From: Algivirga pacifica
GTDB lineage: Bacteria; Bacteroidota; Bacteroidia; Cytophagales; Flammeovirgaceae
Length of the DNA: 54,890 bases
NCBI RefSeq assembly: GCF_039543525.1
Contig: NZ_BAABJX010000068.1
Coordinates: 1 to 54,890, forward strand
Direction of reading: 5' to 3'
The position numbers and the translations under genes were made by a program. A model generated the notes under the pieces. That model searched no databases. It was not told the DNA's origin and saw only the letters and a list, made by a program, of their open reading frames with translations. Shown one piece after another: positions 1-8,107 of this stretch (within the stretch, counting starts at the first letter, position 1; every line of letters begins with the position of its first letter).

Positions 1-62
1 GTAACTGGCAACACGTCTGATTTTGGTTCAGAAGAGTCTAGGTTCGAGCCCTAGTCGGGCAA
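1..62 (+). tRNA. tRNA-Gln (anticodon TTG), 5' part cut off by the window
   Basis: Only the 3' part is inside the window. The anticodon stem TCTGA/TCAGA (16-20 with 28-32) closes the loop TTTTGGT, which gives anticodon TTG and reads CAA, so glutamine. The T arm CTAGG-TTCGAGC-CCTAG (38-54) is perfect. It is followed by the 3' acceptor strand TCGGGCA and discriminator A at 62. CCA is not encoded. The 5' acceptor strand and most of the D arm lie before base 1. Confidence 0.88.
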
Positions 63-71
63 CTATAAAGT

Positions 72-110
72 AAAAGGTCTGAAACAGCTGTTTCAGACCT
101 TTTTTATTTT
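72..110. terminator. Two-way hairpin terminator after tRNA-Gln
   Basis: A perfect inverted repeat, AAAAGGTCTGAAAC then AGCT then GTTTCAGACCTTTT, is followed by TTTATTTT. A-runs on the left and T-runs on the right let it end the tRNA transcript on the plus strand and the CYTH gene on the minus strand. Confidence 0.85.
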
Positions 111-128
111 AACGCTCGGAGGCTTCTC

Positions 129-566
129 TTATGTCAGGTTAGAATTGTAATACTTCAAGTTTCCAGTCACCTCTTCTCCTAACCACTCTGGCTTCTCAAA
201 CGGTTGGTCTGGATCCTCTAACTCTACTTCTGCAATTACCAACCCATCATATTTTCCGTGAAAGATATCCACTTTAATCGTGTGTTCTCCCCACTTTATT
301 GCTCTACGTGTTTTTTCAATCACACCAGGCTCACATATCTTCAACAAATTTAGGGCATCTTCCATACTGATTTCCTGTTTAAACTCGTATCGGGACAAGC
401 CATCTGCAGAGATTTTTCCTTTTACCGAGATATTTGCCTTATCTTTTCTAGTACGAATTCTTACAGTTCTTTCAGGGTTACGACTTAAATACCCCTCTTG
501 GATTGGCGTATCTTCTCCTTCTGGAATTGGGCCATTTACTAAAAATTTTCTTTCTATATCAATCAT
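129..566 (-). CDS. CYTH domain protein (inorganic triphosphatase / class IV cyclase-like)
   Basis: The 145-residue protein starts MIDIERKFLV, the N-terminal signature of the CYTH fold (usual form ExExK). Members bind an organic or inorganic triphosphate and divalent metal inside an eight-stranded tunnel. Further charged strands typical of the family are visible: VRIRTRKDKANISVKG (around 35-50), then RYEFKQEI, a basic KTRRAIKW strand, and VIAEVELED near residue 112. Length fits single-domain bacterial members (about 150 residues), which are mostly tripolyphosphatases or thiamine-triphosphatases rather than cyclases. The exact substrate cannot be told from sequence. It is the last gene before the tRNA terminator and lies 108 bp downstream of the comM-like gene on the same strand, so it may be partly co-transcribed with it. 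Confidence 0.85.
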   Translation of the reverse strand: MIDIERKFLVNGPIPEGEDTPIQEGYLSRNPERTVRIRTRKDKANISVKGKISADGLSRYEFKQEISMEDALNLLKICEPGVIEKTRRAIKWGEHTIKVDIFHGKYDGLVIAEVELEDPDQPFEKPEWLGEEVTGNLKYYNSNLT

Positions 567-591
567 ATTTATTCAGATATGAGGTGTAGAA

Positions 592-616
592 TATTATACA
601 TGGAAAAGGTATAATA
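592..616 (-). terminator. Weak AT-rich hairpin between comM-like and CYTH genes
   Basis: The inverted repeat TATTATAC / GTATAATA (592-599 with 609-616) lies in the 108-bp gap. It has an AT-only stem and no clear T-run, so it may be a weak attenuator or a chance palindrome. Confidence 0.3.
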
Positions 617-674
617 CTTCTCATTATTTTCCCAATAACAATGTCTTATTTACTAAAAGTTTGACAACACTCAT

Positions 675-2216
675 TCAATTCGCCCAATTCTCTCTATCCA
701 AACTTCTATATTGTATGGCTTCTGCCAAGTGTTCCGGTAGAATCTTTTCACTCCCTGCCAAGTCTGCAATCGTTCTGGAAACCTTCAGAATACGGTCATA
801 GGCTCTCGCCGATAATCCTAGCTTTTGCATCGCCATCTTCAATAGGTTCTTACCCACCACATCTAACTCACACACCTTTTTCAAAAGCTCTACAGGCATC
901 ATTGCATTATTGTGAACCTTTGGATACCCTTCAAAGCGCTTCTCTTGTATCTCTCGGGCCTGTATCACTCGCTTACGGATTTCCTCACTGCTCTCTGTCT
1001 GTACCGCTGAGGTCATCTGATCAAAGCTTACAGGAGTGACCTCTACGTGTAGGTCAATACGATCCATTAACGGACCACTAATTTTATTGAGATAGCGCTG
1101 TACTACTCCAGGTCCACAAACACAACTTTTCTCAGGGTGATTGTGGTAACCACAAGGACATGGATTCATACTGGATACCAACATAAAATTAGCAGGGTAG
1201 TCTACGGTTACCCTTGCCCTTGAAATAGTCACTTTTCGCTCCTCCAAAGGCTGTCGCATCACTTCTAACACCGTACGCTTGAATTCTGGTAACTCATCTA
1301 AAAACAAGACCCCATTATGCGCCAAAGAAATTTCTCCAGGCTGAGGGTTGGAACCTCCACCAACCAGCGCAACATCACTAACCGTATGATGAGGGGATCT
1401 GAAAGGGCGTTTTGGAACCAATCGAGAATTTTTCCCTAACAAACCGGCTACGGAGTGAATTTTGGTAGTTTCCAAAGCTTCTTGTAAAGTAGGAGGGGGG
1501 AGTATGGAGGGGATTCGTTTAGCCAGCATCGTTTTACCAGCACCTGGAGGGCCTATCATCACCACATTATGTCCTCCTGCTGCTGCAATCTCCAAAGCTC
1601 TCTTGATATTTTCCTGTCCTTGTACCTCTGCAAAATCTTCCTCAAAGTCATTCAGCGCATCAAAAAAGTATTCCCTAGTGTCATAATGAACCGGTTCTAT
1701 ATGCTTTCTGCCCTCTATAAAATCAATCGCTTCCATTAAAGATTCCACTCCTATAACGTCCAGGTTGTTCACTATAGCAGCCTCTTCTGCATTTTGTTTC
1801 GGAAGGATAAAACCTTTAAAGCCTCTTTTTCTTGTCTCTATGGCTATTGGTAGTACTCCTTTGATAGGACGTAACTTTCCATCCAAAGACAATTCCCCCA
1901 AGATCACATAATCAGCCAACTTATCAGGATTTAACTGTCCTGAAGCCCCCAATAAGGTTAATGTAATTGGTAGGTCAAAAGCACTTCCTTCTTTTCTCAC
2001 ATCACCTGGAGCCAGGTTCACGACCACTTTTTTTCTTGGAAAGTAATATCCGTAATGTTTAATCGCCGACTCTATTCTATGAATACTTTCTTTGATGGCA
2101 CTATCTGGCAACCCTACCATAAAGAAATTAAAACCATTATCCAGTACGTTAGCTTCTACAGAAATTAAAGAAGCATCGACTCCCTGTACCGTACTACCGT
2201 GTGTTGTAACTATCAT
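675..2216 (-). CDS. comM: YifB/ComM family Mg-chelatase-like AAA+ ATPase
   Basis: The 513-residue protein has the full ComM architecture. An N-terminal Lon-protease-like fold (about 1-165) begins MIVTTHGSTVQGVDA. It is followed by the AAA+ core with Walker A GPPGAGKT (around 222-229) and Walker B VLFLDELPEF. A PCPCGYHNHPEKSCVCGP Cys cluster follows, and then the Mg_chelatase C-terminal domain (about 415-510). In naturally competent bacteria ComM is a hexameric helicase that drives branch migration during recombination of incoming DNA. In most other bacteria it is a conserved gene of unclear role. The start agrees with family members. The nearest upstream feature is a 16-bp perfect palindrome 36 bp before the start codon. 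The gene stands apart from competence or chelatase genes in this window, so the recombination role is by family only. Confidence 0.93.
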   Translation of the reverse strand: MIVTTHGSTVQGVDASLISVEANVLDNGFNFFMVGLPDSAIKESIHRIESAIKHYGYYFPRKKVVVNLAPGDVRKEGSAFDLPITLTLLGASGQLNPDKLADYVILGELSLDGKLRPIKGVLPIAIETRKRGFKGFILPKQNAEEAAIVNNLDVIGVESLMEAIDFIEGRKHIEPVHYDTREYFFDALNDFEEDFAEVQGQENIKRALEIAAAGGHNVVMIGPPGAGKTMLAKRIPSILPPPTLQEALETTKIHSVAGLLGKNSRLVPKRPFRSPHHTVSDVALVGGGSNPQPGEISLAHNGVLFLDELPEFKRTVLEVMRQPLEERKVTISRARVTVDYPANFMLVSSMNPCPCGYHNHPEKSCVCGPGVVQRYLNKISGPLMDRIDLHVEVTPVSFDQMTSAVQTESSEEIRKRVIQAREIQEKRFEGYPKVHNNAMMPVELLKKVCELDVVGKNLLKMAMQKLGLSARAYDRILKVSRTIADLAGSEKILPEHLAEAIQYRSLDRENWAN

Positions 2217-2251
2217 AATAATATATCTTAAATATGAATCCGGTTTATTCG

Positions 2252-2267
2252 TTCCATCATGATGGAA
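2252..2267. promoter_or_regulatory. 16-bp perfect palindrome upstream of comM
   Basis: TTCCATCATGATGGAA is a perfect dyad with no loop, centred about 43 bp before the comM start. Dyads of this size and place are often operator sites for dimeric regulators. No regulator for it can be named. It could also be a chance palindrome. Confidence 0.35.
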
Positions 2268-2279
2268 TCAAATAAAGAT

Positions 2280-2307
2280 GGCCGACTATAAGTGAATATA
2301 ATCGGCC
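2280..2307 (-). terminator. Hairpin terminator of the uvrB-TPR unit
   Basis: The inverted repeat GGCCGACTATA / TATAATCGGCC has one mismatch. It starts 33 bp after the stop of the TPR lipoprotein gene and is followed on the minus strand by ATCTTTATTT. This is a plausible intrinsic terminator that isolates comM from the unit upstream. Confidence 0.6.
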
Positions 2308-2340
2308 CGGTGTCAATAAATCTTAATGTATCGTAAGTAA

Positions 2341-3510
2341 TTACTCTTCTTCTTCTGTTACTTCTTCACTGCTTTCTCCCTCTTCAGCGGCTTCCGCCTC
2401 TTGTTTTTCTTTTTCCTTTTGCTCTCTCTCTAAGCGGATTTGTTCTGCAACTTCTGGGTTTGCCTTTAAATAAGCTCTCCATTTAAGTGCCTTATCCACT
2501 CTTGTGGCTGCCTCAGTAGCAATCGTCATGGATGAGTCTAGTTCTACTGCCTGGGTATAAAATATTTTAGCCTTTTCATAGCGTTTGTACCAATACTCAT
2601 TTGTAAAACCTAGCTGATAATAAGCTTCTGCCAAATCAGGCTGCTGCTCCAGTATCTGCTCGTAATACGTCACTGCTATGTCCGGTTTCCTTTGCTTACG
2701 GTAATACCCCGCCACCTTACTCACAATTTCCCAAGATGTACTATCTACTGACAGTGCCTGTTTATACCAATGCATGGCACTATCTAACTTATTTCGTGTT
2801 TCCAATGCTTGTCCAACCTGAGCAAAAAGCGCTGCATTAGGAGAACAATCATTAATTGCCCACTTCGCATACTGTAAAGCCTTATTTGTCTCATTATAGC
2901 TTAAGTAAAGACTTATCAGATCCACATATACTTCCGGGTTATCACTCCTTTTTTGTATACTCTGTTTCATATAGGACACAGCCTTACTCGTATCCCCTTG
3001 TGCCTGATAGACATCTGCTACTGTCGCCAAGATCTCTGGATCATCCGGAATCACAACCAATGCCTGCTTCAAGTATTCAATTGCCTTGCTGTACTTCTCC
3101 TGTTTCAAATAACACGCTCCAATTAAACTGAACAAATGAGGTTCCTTAAACCCCAAATCAAAAGCACGTTCTGCCGAAAGTAATGCCTGCTCAATAGACT
3201 GCTCCAAGTAGAATACCTTTGCTTGTTGTGCATAATAAGCCGCGCTGCTACTATCTAATTCTAAAGCTTTTCCGATATCCATTAAAGCCTTTTCTGGATC
3301 TCCTAACTGCTCGTAAAGCTTAGATCTCAGATAATAATAATGTGCATTATCTTCCTCGTCATCAATCAAATCCGACATAAAGTCAATCTGTCGACCATAA
3401 AACTCCTCCGTCTGCTCCTTGAGTGTAATCAAGGCATCCATCTGCTGCTGCTCTTTTTGACAGCCTATCAAAAAAATGCACCCCAATAAGGTGTAAATGA
3501 TATATTTCAT
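2341..3510 (-). CDS. TPR-repeat lipoprotein
   Basis: The 389-residue protein starts with a short signal peptide and lipobox (LIGC, Cys at residue 17), so it is predicted to be a lipid-anchored envelope protein. The rest is a chain of tetratricopeptide repeats from about residue 52 to 345, for example blocks around AKVFYLEQSIEQALLSAERA and EAYYQLGFTNEYWYKRYEKA. The C-terminal 40 residues are a highly charged, Glu-rich tail. TPR arrays bind partner proteins, and such lipoproteins are common scaffolds in the Bacteroidota envelope. It lies only 2 bp downstream of uvrB, so it is translated from the same message, but no functional link to DNA repair is evident. The partner is unknown. Confidence 0.85.
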   Translation of the reverse strand: MKYIIYTLLGCIFLIGCQKEQQQMDALITLKEQTEEFYGRQIDFMSDLIDDEEDNAHYYYLRSKLYEQLGDPEKALMDIGKALELDSSSAAYYAQQAKVFYLEQSIEQALLSAERAFDLGFKEPHLFSLIGACYLKQEKYSKAIEYLKQALVVIPDDPEILATVADVYQAQGDTSKAVSYMKQSIQKRSDNPEVYVDLISLYLSYNETNKALQYAKWAINDCSPNAALFAQVGQALETRNKLDSAMHWYKQALSVDSTSWEIVSKVAGYYRKQRKPDIAVTYYEQILEQQPDLAEAYYQLGFTNEYWYKRYEKAKIFYTQAVELDSSMTIATEAATRVDKALKWRAYLKANPEVAEQIRLEREQKEKEKQEAEAAEEGESSEEVTEEEE

Positions 3511-3512
3511 AT

Positions 3513-5534
3513 TTATTTATTTTCTGACTTTCGCCCTTGTAGTTCAAACAACTGATCTCTCAAACGAGCTGCCTCTATAAAATCCAAGTCCTTGGCTGCT
3601 TTCTCCATTTGTCGCTTTGTCTCCTTGATTAGCTGATCCAAATCCTTATTCGTATCATAAATCAATTCACTTTCTGACAACTGTAATTTTTCTTCTGCCA
3701 CTGCTTCCTCCGGTTTTGCAGTTCTATGATCTGCTACCCTCGTTTGTCCTTTAATCGCTTCTGTTGACTTCTTCACCGTTGTTGGTGTAATCCCATGTTC
3801 CTTATTGAAGTCCATCTGTATCTTCCTTCTTCGGTTCGTCTCATCGATGGCCTTTTGCATGGACTTTGTCATCTTGTCGGCATACATGATCACCCTTCCT
3901 TCAGAATTTCGGGCAGCACGTCCAATTGTCTGTATCAAAGAACGTTCATTTCTCAAAAACCCTTCCTTATCAGCATCCATAATCGCTACCAAAGACACTT
4001 CCGGTAAGTCTAGTCCCTCTCTCAGCAAGTTGACCCCCACCAATACATCAAACTCTCCTAAACGCAGTTCTCTTAAGATTTCTACTCTTTCCAAAGATTT
4101 AATTTCAGAGTGAATATAACGCGTCTTAACACCAATACGGGTCATATATTTTGTCAACTCCTCAGCCATTCTCTTCGTCAAGGTCGTGACCAGCACTCTA
4201 AAACCTTCATCAATCGTCTTATTGATTTCATTCAATAAATCATCAATCTGATTGATACTTGGACGTACTTCCACCTGAGGATCTAATAGACCTGTTGGAC
4301 GAATCACTTGCTCTACTACAGCTCCTTCGGTTTTCATCAACTCATAATCCCCTGGTGTTGCACTCACATAAATAGACTGATTCAATAACCCTTCCAATTC
4401 ATTAAATGTCAACGGACGGTTATCCAAAGCAGAAGGCAAACGGAAGCCATTATCTACTAAGGACACCTTTCTGGAGCGATCTCCTCCCCACATCGCCCTG
4501 ATCTGTGGCAAGGTGACATGACTCTCATCTACCACAAATAAAAAGTCATCAGGAAAGTAATCTAATAGGCAGAAAGGTCTTTCTCCCGGCTTTCTTCGAT
4601 CAAAGTATCGTGAATAGTTCTCTACTCCGGAACAGTACCCCATTTCACGCATCATCTCCAGGTCATACTCTGTACGCTCCTTGATACGCTTAGCTTCTGC
4701 AAAACGTCCTTCTTTTTCAAAAAACTTGATTTGAGCAACCAAATCGTCTTGTATATCGTGAATGGACTGATTTACAGTTTCCTGACCTGTCACGAAAAGA
4801 TTGGCCGGAAATATCGTGATCCCCGATTCTGAAGAAATTCGCTTTCCAGTTTCTGGATCAATACGATGAATATCCTCAACTTCATCTCCCCAAAAATAAA
4901 TCCTATAAGCAAAATCAGCATAGGCCGGAAATACATCCACTGTATCTCCTTTTACCCTAAAATTTCCTCTTTTAAACTCTGCCTCTGTTCGGCTATAAAG
5001 AATATTGACTAGTTGAAATAACAACTGATTCCGCTGCACACGATCTCCTTGTTTCAGGGTAATGACATTTTCCCCAAACTCTTCTGGGTTACCTATACCA
5101 TATATACAAGATACCGAAGCCACCACAATGACATCCCTTCTACCTGAAAGAAGCGCAGAGGTAGCCGCCAATCGAAGCTTTTCGATTTCCTCATTAATCG
5201 CCAGATCTTTTTCAATAAAGGTATCTGTGGTGGCGATATAAGCCTCCGGCTGATAATAGTCATAGTAAGATATGAAGTACTCTACCGCATTATCCGGAAA
5301 GAACTGTTTAAACTCTCCATAGAGTTGAGCTGCCAACGTTTTATTATGGCTTAAGATCAACGTTGGGCGCTGTACTTGCTCAATAACATTGGCAACCGTA
5401 AACGTTTTACCAGAGCCTGTCACTCCCAAAAGTACCTGCGCTTCTTCTCCGTCTACTATATTTTTAGATAATTCCTTTATCGCCGCAGGCTGGTCACCCA
5501 TAGGACGGAACTCTGAGTTTATCTTAAAATCCAT
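3513..5534 (-). CDS. uvrB: UvrABC excinuclease subunit B
   Basis: The 673-residue protein is full length for UvrB, the damage-verifying helicase-like subunit of nucleotide excision repair. It shows Walker A GVTGSGKT (around 38-45) and the beta-hairpin segment ISYYDYYQPEAYI (about 88-100) that inserts between the strands. The DESH box appears as VVDESHVTLPQ, motif VI as QTIGRAARN, and the C-terminal UVR motif (about 632-668, AAKDLDFIEAARLRDQL) contacts UvrC/UvrA. The start MDFKINSEFRPMGDQPAAI matches the family N terminus. It is first in a two-gene minus-strand unit with the TPR lipoprotein. No LexA-like site is recognisable upstream; that gap holds a 163-bp repeat element instead. Confidence 0.97.
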   Translation of the reverse strand: MDFKINSEFRPMGDQPAAIKELSKNIVDGEEAQVLLGVTGSGKTFTVANVIEQVQRPTLILSHNKTLAAQLYGEFKQFFPDNAVEYFISYYDYYQPEAYIATTDTFIEKDLAINEEIEKLRLAATSALLSGRRDVIVVASVSCIYGIGNPEEFGENVITLKQGDRVQRNQLLFQLVNILYSRTEAEFKRGNFRVKGDTVDVFPAYADFAYRIYFWGDEVEDIHRIDPETGKRISSESGITIFPANLFVTGQETVNQSIHDIQDDLVAQIKFFEKEGRFAEAKRIKERTEYDLEMMREMGYCSGVENYSRYFDRRKPGERPFCLLDYFPDDFLFVVDESHVTLPQIRAMWGGDRSRKVSLVDNGFRLPSALDNRPLTFNELEGLLNQSIYVSATPGDYELMKTEGAVVEQVIRPTGLLDPQVEVRPSINQIDDLLNEINKTIDEGFRVLVTTLTKRMAEELTKYMTRIGVKTRYIHSEIKSLERVEILRELRLGEFDVLVGVNLLREGLDLPEVSLVAIMDADKEGFLRNERSLIQTIGRAARNSEGRVIMYADKMTKSMQKAIDETNRRRKIQMDFNKEHGITPTTVKKSTEAIKGQTRVADHRTAKPEEAVAEEKLQLSESELIYDTNKDLDQLIKETKRQMEKAAKDLDFIEAARLRDQLFELQGRKSENK

Positions 5535-5563
5535 ATTATCTCTTCAAATATTTAATATGCCTT

Positions 5564-5726
5564 AGAACATGTTTGGAATCCAGATTTTGAGGAGAAAACT
5601 TCTATAAATTGGATCAGAAATTCCTGACTTGAGCCTAATAGTGGTTCTATTGGATGAAAAATCAGGACTTTCTCAGACAAAACTAGAAGAGTTTTGTACC
5701 AAAAGATGTGGTTCCAAACATGTTCT
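5564..5726. repeat. 163-bp palindromic element, copy A (MITE-like)
   Basis: The ends are inverted repeats, AGAACATGTTTGGAA (5564-5578) and TTCCAAACATGTTCT (5712-5726). The centre holds AATAGTGGTTCTATT (5637-5651). The same layout, the same total length of 163 bp and the reverse complement of that 15-mer occur at 25784-25946, so the two are copies in opposite orientation. There is no coding capacity. It fills half of the 325-bp gap between uvrB and the DUF423 gene. Confidence 0.8.
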
Positions 5727-5740
5727 TATCTCTCTTATCA

Positions 5741-5768
5741 AAGGTAGGAAGTAAAAAGTAAAAAATAT
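5741..5768. repeat. Short heptad run (AAGGTAG, GAAGTAA, AAAGTAA, AAAATAT)
   Basis: Four seven-base units in register resemble the AAGGTAA units of the hairpin at 48824-48908 and the remnant at 6810-6837. No opposite arm is seen here, so this is probably a decayed or half copy. Confidence 0.5.
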
Positions 5769-5838
5769 AGGGAGTACCGAAGATGCTCAATCACAAAGCG
5801 CATCGTTACAGCCCCCCAAATTACTGAATAAAATTCAT

Positions 5839-5846
5839 TAGCTTTG
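5839..5846 (+). promoter_or_regulatory. Putative -7 element (TAGCTTTG) of the DUF423 gene
   Basis: TAGCTTTG matches the Bacteroidota -7 consensus TAnnTTTG and lies 13 bp before the ATG. No exact TTG is found 19 bases upstream, so only half of the promoter is supported. Confidence 0.45.
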
Positions 5847-5859
5847 CAAGAAAAAAACA

Positions 5860-6231
5860 ATGCAAAAAAACATACTGATCGCAGGCGCTATTCTTGGACT
5901 CCTGGGCGTAGCCATCGGAGCATTTGGTGCTCATGGATTAAAAGGAATGTTGGCAGAAAATGGCCGATTAGAAACTTTTGAAACCGCTGTCAAATATCAA
6001 TTTTATCATGCTCTAGCACTTTTACTCATTGGTCTATTTATGTTTCATATGAATGATCCACTACTTCATTGGGCAGGTATATTGATGGGAGTGGGAACCT
6101 TAATTTTCTCCGGAAGTCTTTATATTCTTTGCTTAAGTAATGTCGGATGGTGGGGTGCTATTACTCCTATTGGAGGAACCGCTATGATTGCTGGTTGGGG
6201 ATGCGCCATTTATGCGTTTATGAAACTATAG
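5860..6231 (+). CDS. DUF423 family membrane protein (YgdD-like)
   Basis: The 123-residue protein has four predicted membrane helices. Its N terminus, MQKNILIAGAILGLLGVAIG followed by AFGAHGL, is the hallmark of DUF423/YgdD. Length matches the family (about 120-130). These are small conserved inner-membrane proteins of unknown biochemical function. The gene stands alone between the 163-bp element and a second palindromic repeat. The start is supported by the -7 motif 13 bp upstream. No odd features. Confidence 0.9.
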   Translation: MQKNILIAGAILGLLGVAIGAFGAHGLKGMLAENGRLETFETAVKYQFYHALALLLIGLFMFHMNDPLLHWAGILMGVGTLIFSGSLYILCLSNVGWWGAITPIGGTAMIAGWGCAIYAFMKL

Positions 6232-6233
6232 TA

Positions 6234-6409
6234 TTTGTTCATGATGTTTAGTTGAGCTTCGCTCGTTCATATTGTTTAGTTGTGTAATCTATTATATGGT
6301 GTCTTGACTCCATAACAAGTAGCGTAAGCTACTTCCAATAATTAATTCAACTAACATACTCCGTGTAGCGGTATGAACAAACGAAGCTCATCGAAACAAT
6401 ATGAACAAA
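6234..6409. repeat. Palindromic intergenic repeat, second family (copy E1)
   Basis: The left arm starts TTTGTTCATGATGTTTAGTT and runs on into GAGCTTCG. The right arm, read on the minus strand, starts TTTGTTCATATTGTTTCGAT and also runs into GAGCTTCG. The right half includes the block ATACTCCGTGTAGCGGTAT. Closely related arms recur at 25704-25997, 29453-29656 and 42061-42091. It lies between convergent genes (DUF423 and DUF2147) and may also act as a folded 3' end. Confidence 0.75.
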
Positions 6410-6415
6410 GCCTCT

Positions 6416-6790
6416 TTACTGCTCTTTTTGATTAATAAACTGCAAATCCCACGCTAACCTTCTGGAAATAAATCCTGTCGTTACCTTCACTTCTAACACC
6501 TGGCCTATTCTTCTCAGTTCTGTATCGAACCAAGTATTAAGATGAGGAGCATAGATTTCTCCTACCCAGACATCTCCTTGTTTAGAAAAGCCTCTCAGAA
6601 TTTTCACCCCCAAAGCATCATCCTCAGGGTCTTGCGTCTTAACTACCTTTCCTTGAAAGGTTTCTCCTTCCTGATAAATCTGTATATGTGATTGTTCTTT
6701 CCGTGTTACCCACACGCCTTCGATAGACTCTTGTGCTTTAACCATAAGGCTACACAAGAGTAATGAGGTTATTAGTAGTAGCTTGTTCAT
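6416..6790 (-). CDS. DUF2147-like exported protein
   Basis: From the ATG at 6790 the protein has 124 residues with a clear signal peptide (MNKLLLITSLLLCSLMVKA, then QES). The reading frame stays open 42 codons further upstream, but that stretch is not signal-like and covers a repeat remnant, so the inner start is preferred. The mature part follows the DUF2147 pattern. A GVWVTRKEQSHIQIYQEG strand is followed by FQGKVVK, then ILRGFSKQGDVWVGEIYAP and a C-terminal RRLAWDLQF strand. The family is a small secreted beta-barrel-like fold of unknown function. The usual central Cys-containing segment is replaced by a short QDPEDDALG stretch. It is a single gene downstream of cydB. Confidence 0.72.
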   Translation of the reverse strand: MNKLLLITSLLLCSLMVKAQESIEGVWVTRKEQSHIQIYQEGETFQGKVVKTQDPEDDALGVKILRGFSKQGDVWVGEIYAPHLNTWFDTELRRIGQVLEVKVTTGFISRRLAWDLQFINQKEQ

Positions 6791-6809
6791 TTTTAATTGG
6801 GTTATTTTT

Positions 6810-6837
6810 AAAGTAAAAGGTAGTAGATATAAGGTGA
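6810..6837. repeat. Remnant heptad run (AAAGTAA, AAGGTAG, TAGATAT, AAGGTGA)
   Basis: Four units of seven bases are in register and similar in order to the AAGGTAA/GAGGTAT units at 48824-48908. It lies just upstream of the chosen DUF2147 start, which argues against the longer reading frame being coding. Confidence 0.45.
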
Positions 6838-6869
6838 AAAATTTTGTCAAATTTCCCCTCAAATGACGT

Positions 6870-6930
6870 TGGGCGACCACATACAGCCTGCCTTTTACAG
6901 GCGAGGACGACCACATGGGGTCGCCCCTAC
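6870..6930. repeat. GGGCGACC palindromic repeat between cydB and DUF2147 genes
   Basis: GGGCGACCACAT (6871-6882), GACGACCACATGGGGTCGCC (6906-6925) and a small inner hairpin CAGCCTG/CAGGC make a stacked palindrome. It is much more G+C-rich than its surroundings and sits 4 bp after the cydB stop. Similar GGGGCGACCC palindromes occur between genes in many unrelated bacteria. Here it probably serves as the 3' end of the cyd message. Confidence 0.55.
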
Positions 6931-6934
6931 CTTT

Positions 6935-8011
6935 TTAATAACTATGTTCATCCAACTTGGTCTTTCCTCGAAATACCCAATAGATAGATATGGTATAAGA
7001 AAGAACAAAAGGTATCCCCACCAAGGCCAGGTAGAACATGATTTTCAATGTCTTCTGTGATGAGGCTGCATTATATATATCAAGGCTATATGCTGGCTCC
7101 AAACTAGAAACCATCATATTTGGAAAAATACCTAAGGCAAAAAGCGTAATAAAGGCCGCTATCGACAGGCAAGAGGATAAGAAAGCCCATCCATAATTTT
7201 TAAGCTTAAGAGAGCGATGGATATTCAGTACTGCCAGGAAGTTAAGAATGGCTACTGTCCATGCCCATATAGAAATTAGTACCTCATTATTTTCTACCAA
7301 AGGGTGCTTTTCACCAACACCTTCAAAATAACCAAAAGAAAAATTAGCAACCATCTCCGGACGTATCATCAAGGTTATTGCTGTCGTGATCGCATAAAAA
7401 ATCACAAATGTCCAATAAGCTTTAAAAGCCCATTTTTCAACCTGTTTTTGTAACTCGCCCTCCGTCTTCACTAATAGGTAATTGGCACCATGCATCGTAA
7501 ACATAACTACTGTGAATAACCCCGTACATATAGCATAAGGGTTAAGTTGCTCCAATAAGGTACCGGCATACTCCATATCGGAACCAATCTTCATTCCTAT
7601 AATCACGTTCCCAATAGCCACTCCAAAAAGAAAAGAAGCTAGAATGGATCCTATAGAAAATAACTTATCCCAAGTATTTCTCCACAGCTCTCCAGGCTCT
7701 TTGGAACGAAACTCCATAGCTACAGCCCGAAATATCAACGCTGCCAACAATAAGTAAAAGGGCAAATAAAATGCTGAGAATGCAGTGGCATACACATGAG
7801 GAAATGCGGCAAACAAGGCCCCTCCAGCAGTGATTAACCATACTTCATTGCCATCCCATACAGGACCAATAGAATTCATTACAATCCGTCGGTTATGATC
7901 TCCTTTGGATAAAAGATGCAAGGCACCCACTCCCAGATCAAAGCCATCCAGGATCGCATATCCCACTAAAAGAATTCCTACCAATAAATACCAAATAACA
8001 TTATAGTCCAT
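6935..8011 (-). CDS. cydB: Cytochrome bd-type quinol oxidase subunit II
   Basis: The 358-residue integral membrane protein has about nine helices. It begins MDYNVIWYLLVGILLVGYAI and continues into the conserved LDGFDLGVGAL. GPVWDGNEVWLITAGGALFAAFP is split across helices 2-3 and is diagnostic of CydB. It pairs with CydA to form the high-affinity, proton-non-pumping terminal oxidase that reduces O2 to water with electrons from quinol. It follows cydA on the minus strand after 97 bp. That gap is filled by a 69-bp palindromic repeat, which is unusual for an obligate two-subunit complex and could lower cydB expression relative to cydA. Confidence 0.96.
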   Translation of the reverse strand: MDYNVIWYLLVGILLVGYAILDGFDLGVGALHLLSKGDHNRRIVMNSIGPVWDGNEVWLITAGGALFAAFPHVYATAFSAFYLPFYLLLAALIFRAVAMEFRSKEPGELWRNTWDKLFSIGSILASFLFGVAIGNVIIGMKIGSDMEYAGTLLEQLNPYAICTGLFTVVMFTMHGANYLLVKTEGELQKQVEKWAFKAYWTFVIFYAITTAITLMIRPEMVANFSFGYFEGVGEKHPLVENNEVLISIWAWTVAILNFLAVLNIHRSLKLKNYGWAFLSSCLSIAAFITLFALGIFPNMMVSSLEPAYSLDIYNAASSQKTLKIMFYLALVGIPFVLSYTISIYWVFRGKTKLDEHSY

Positions 8012-8030
8012 AACTTAATTGGGGCTTTTA

Positions 8031-8099
8031 AGAGCTTGTTTGAAATATATTTTCAGAGAGAAAATTGCTCTATCTAAATCAGTATTTGAAACAAGCCCT
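8031..8099. repeat. 69-bp palindromic element, copy B (internally deleted), between cydA and cydB
   Basis: The ends AGAGCTTGTTTGAAATA (8031-8047) and TATTTGAAACAAGCCCT (8083-8099) match the ends of the 163-bp copy at 25784-25946, including the inner TCTATCTAAATCAGTATT stretch. About 94 bp of the middle, including the conserved 15-mer, is missing. The transcript would fold into a near-perfect hairpin inside the cyd operon. Confidence 0.8.
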
Positions 8100-8107
8100 A
8101 AATGAAT

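Noticed and set aside
6791..6916. Long N-terminal extension of the DUF2147 protein
   Set aside because: The extension would run over a heptad remnant and a GGGCGACC repeat and would hide a clear signal peptide start at 6790.
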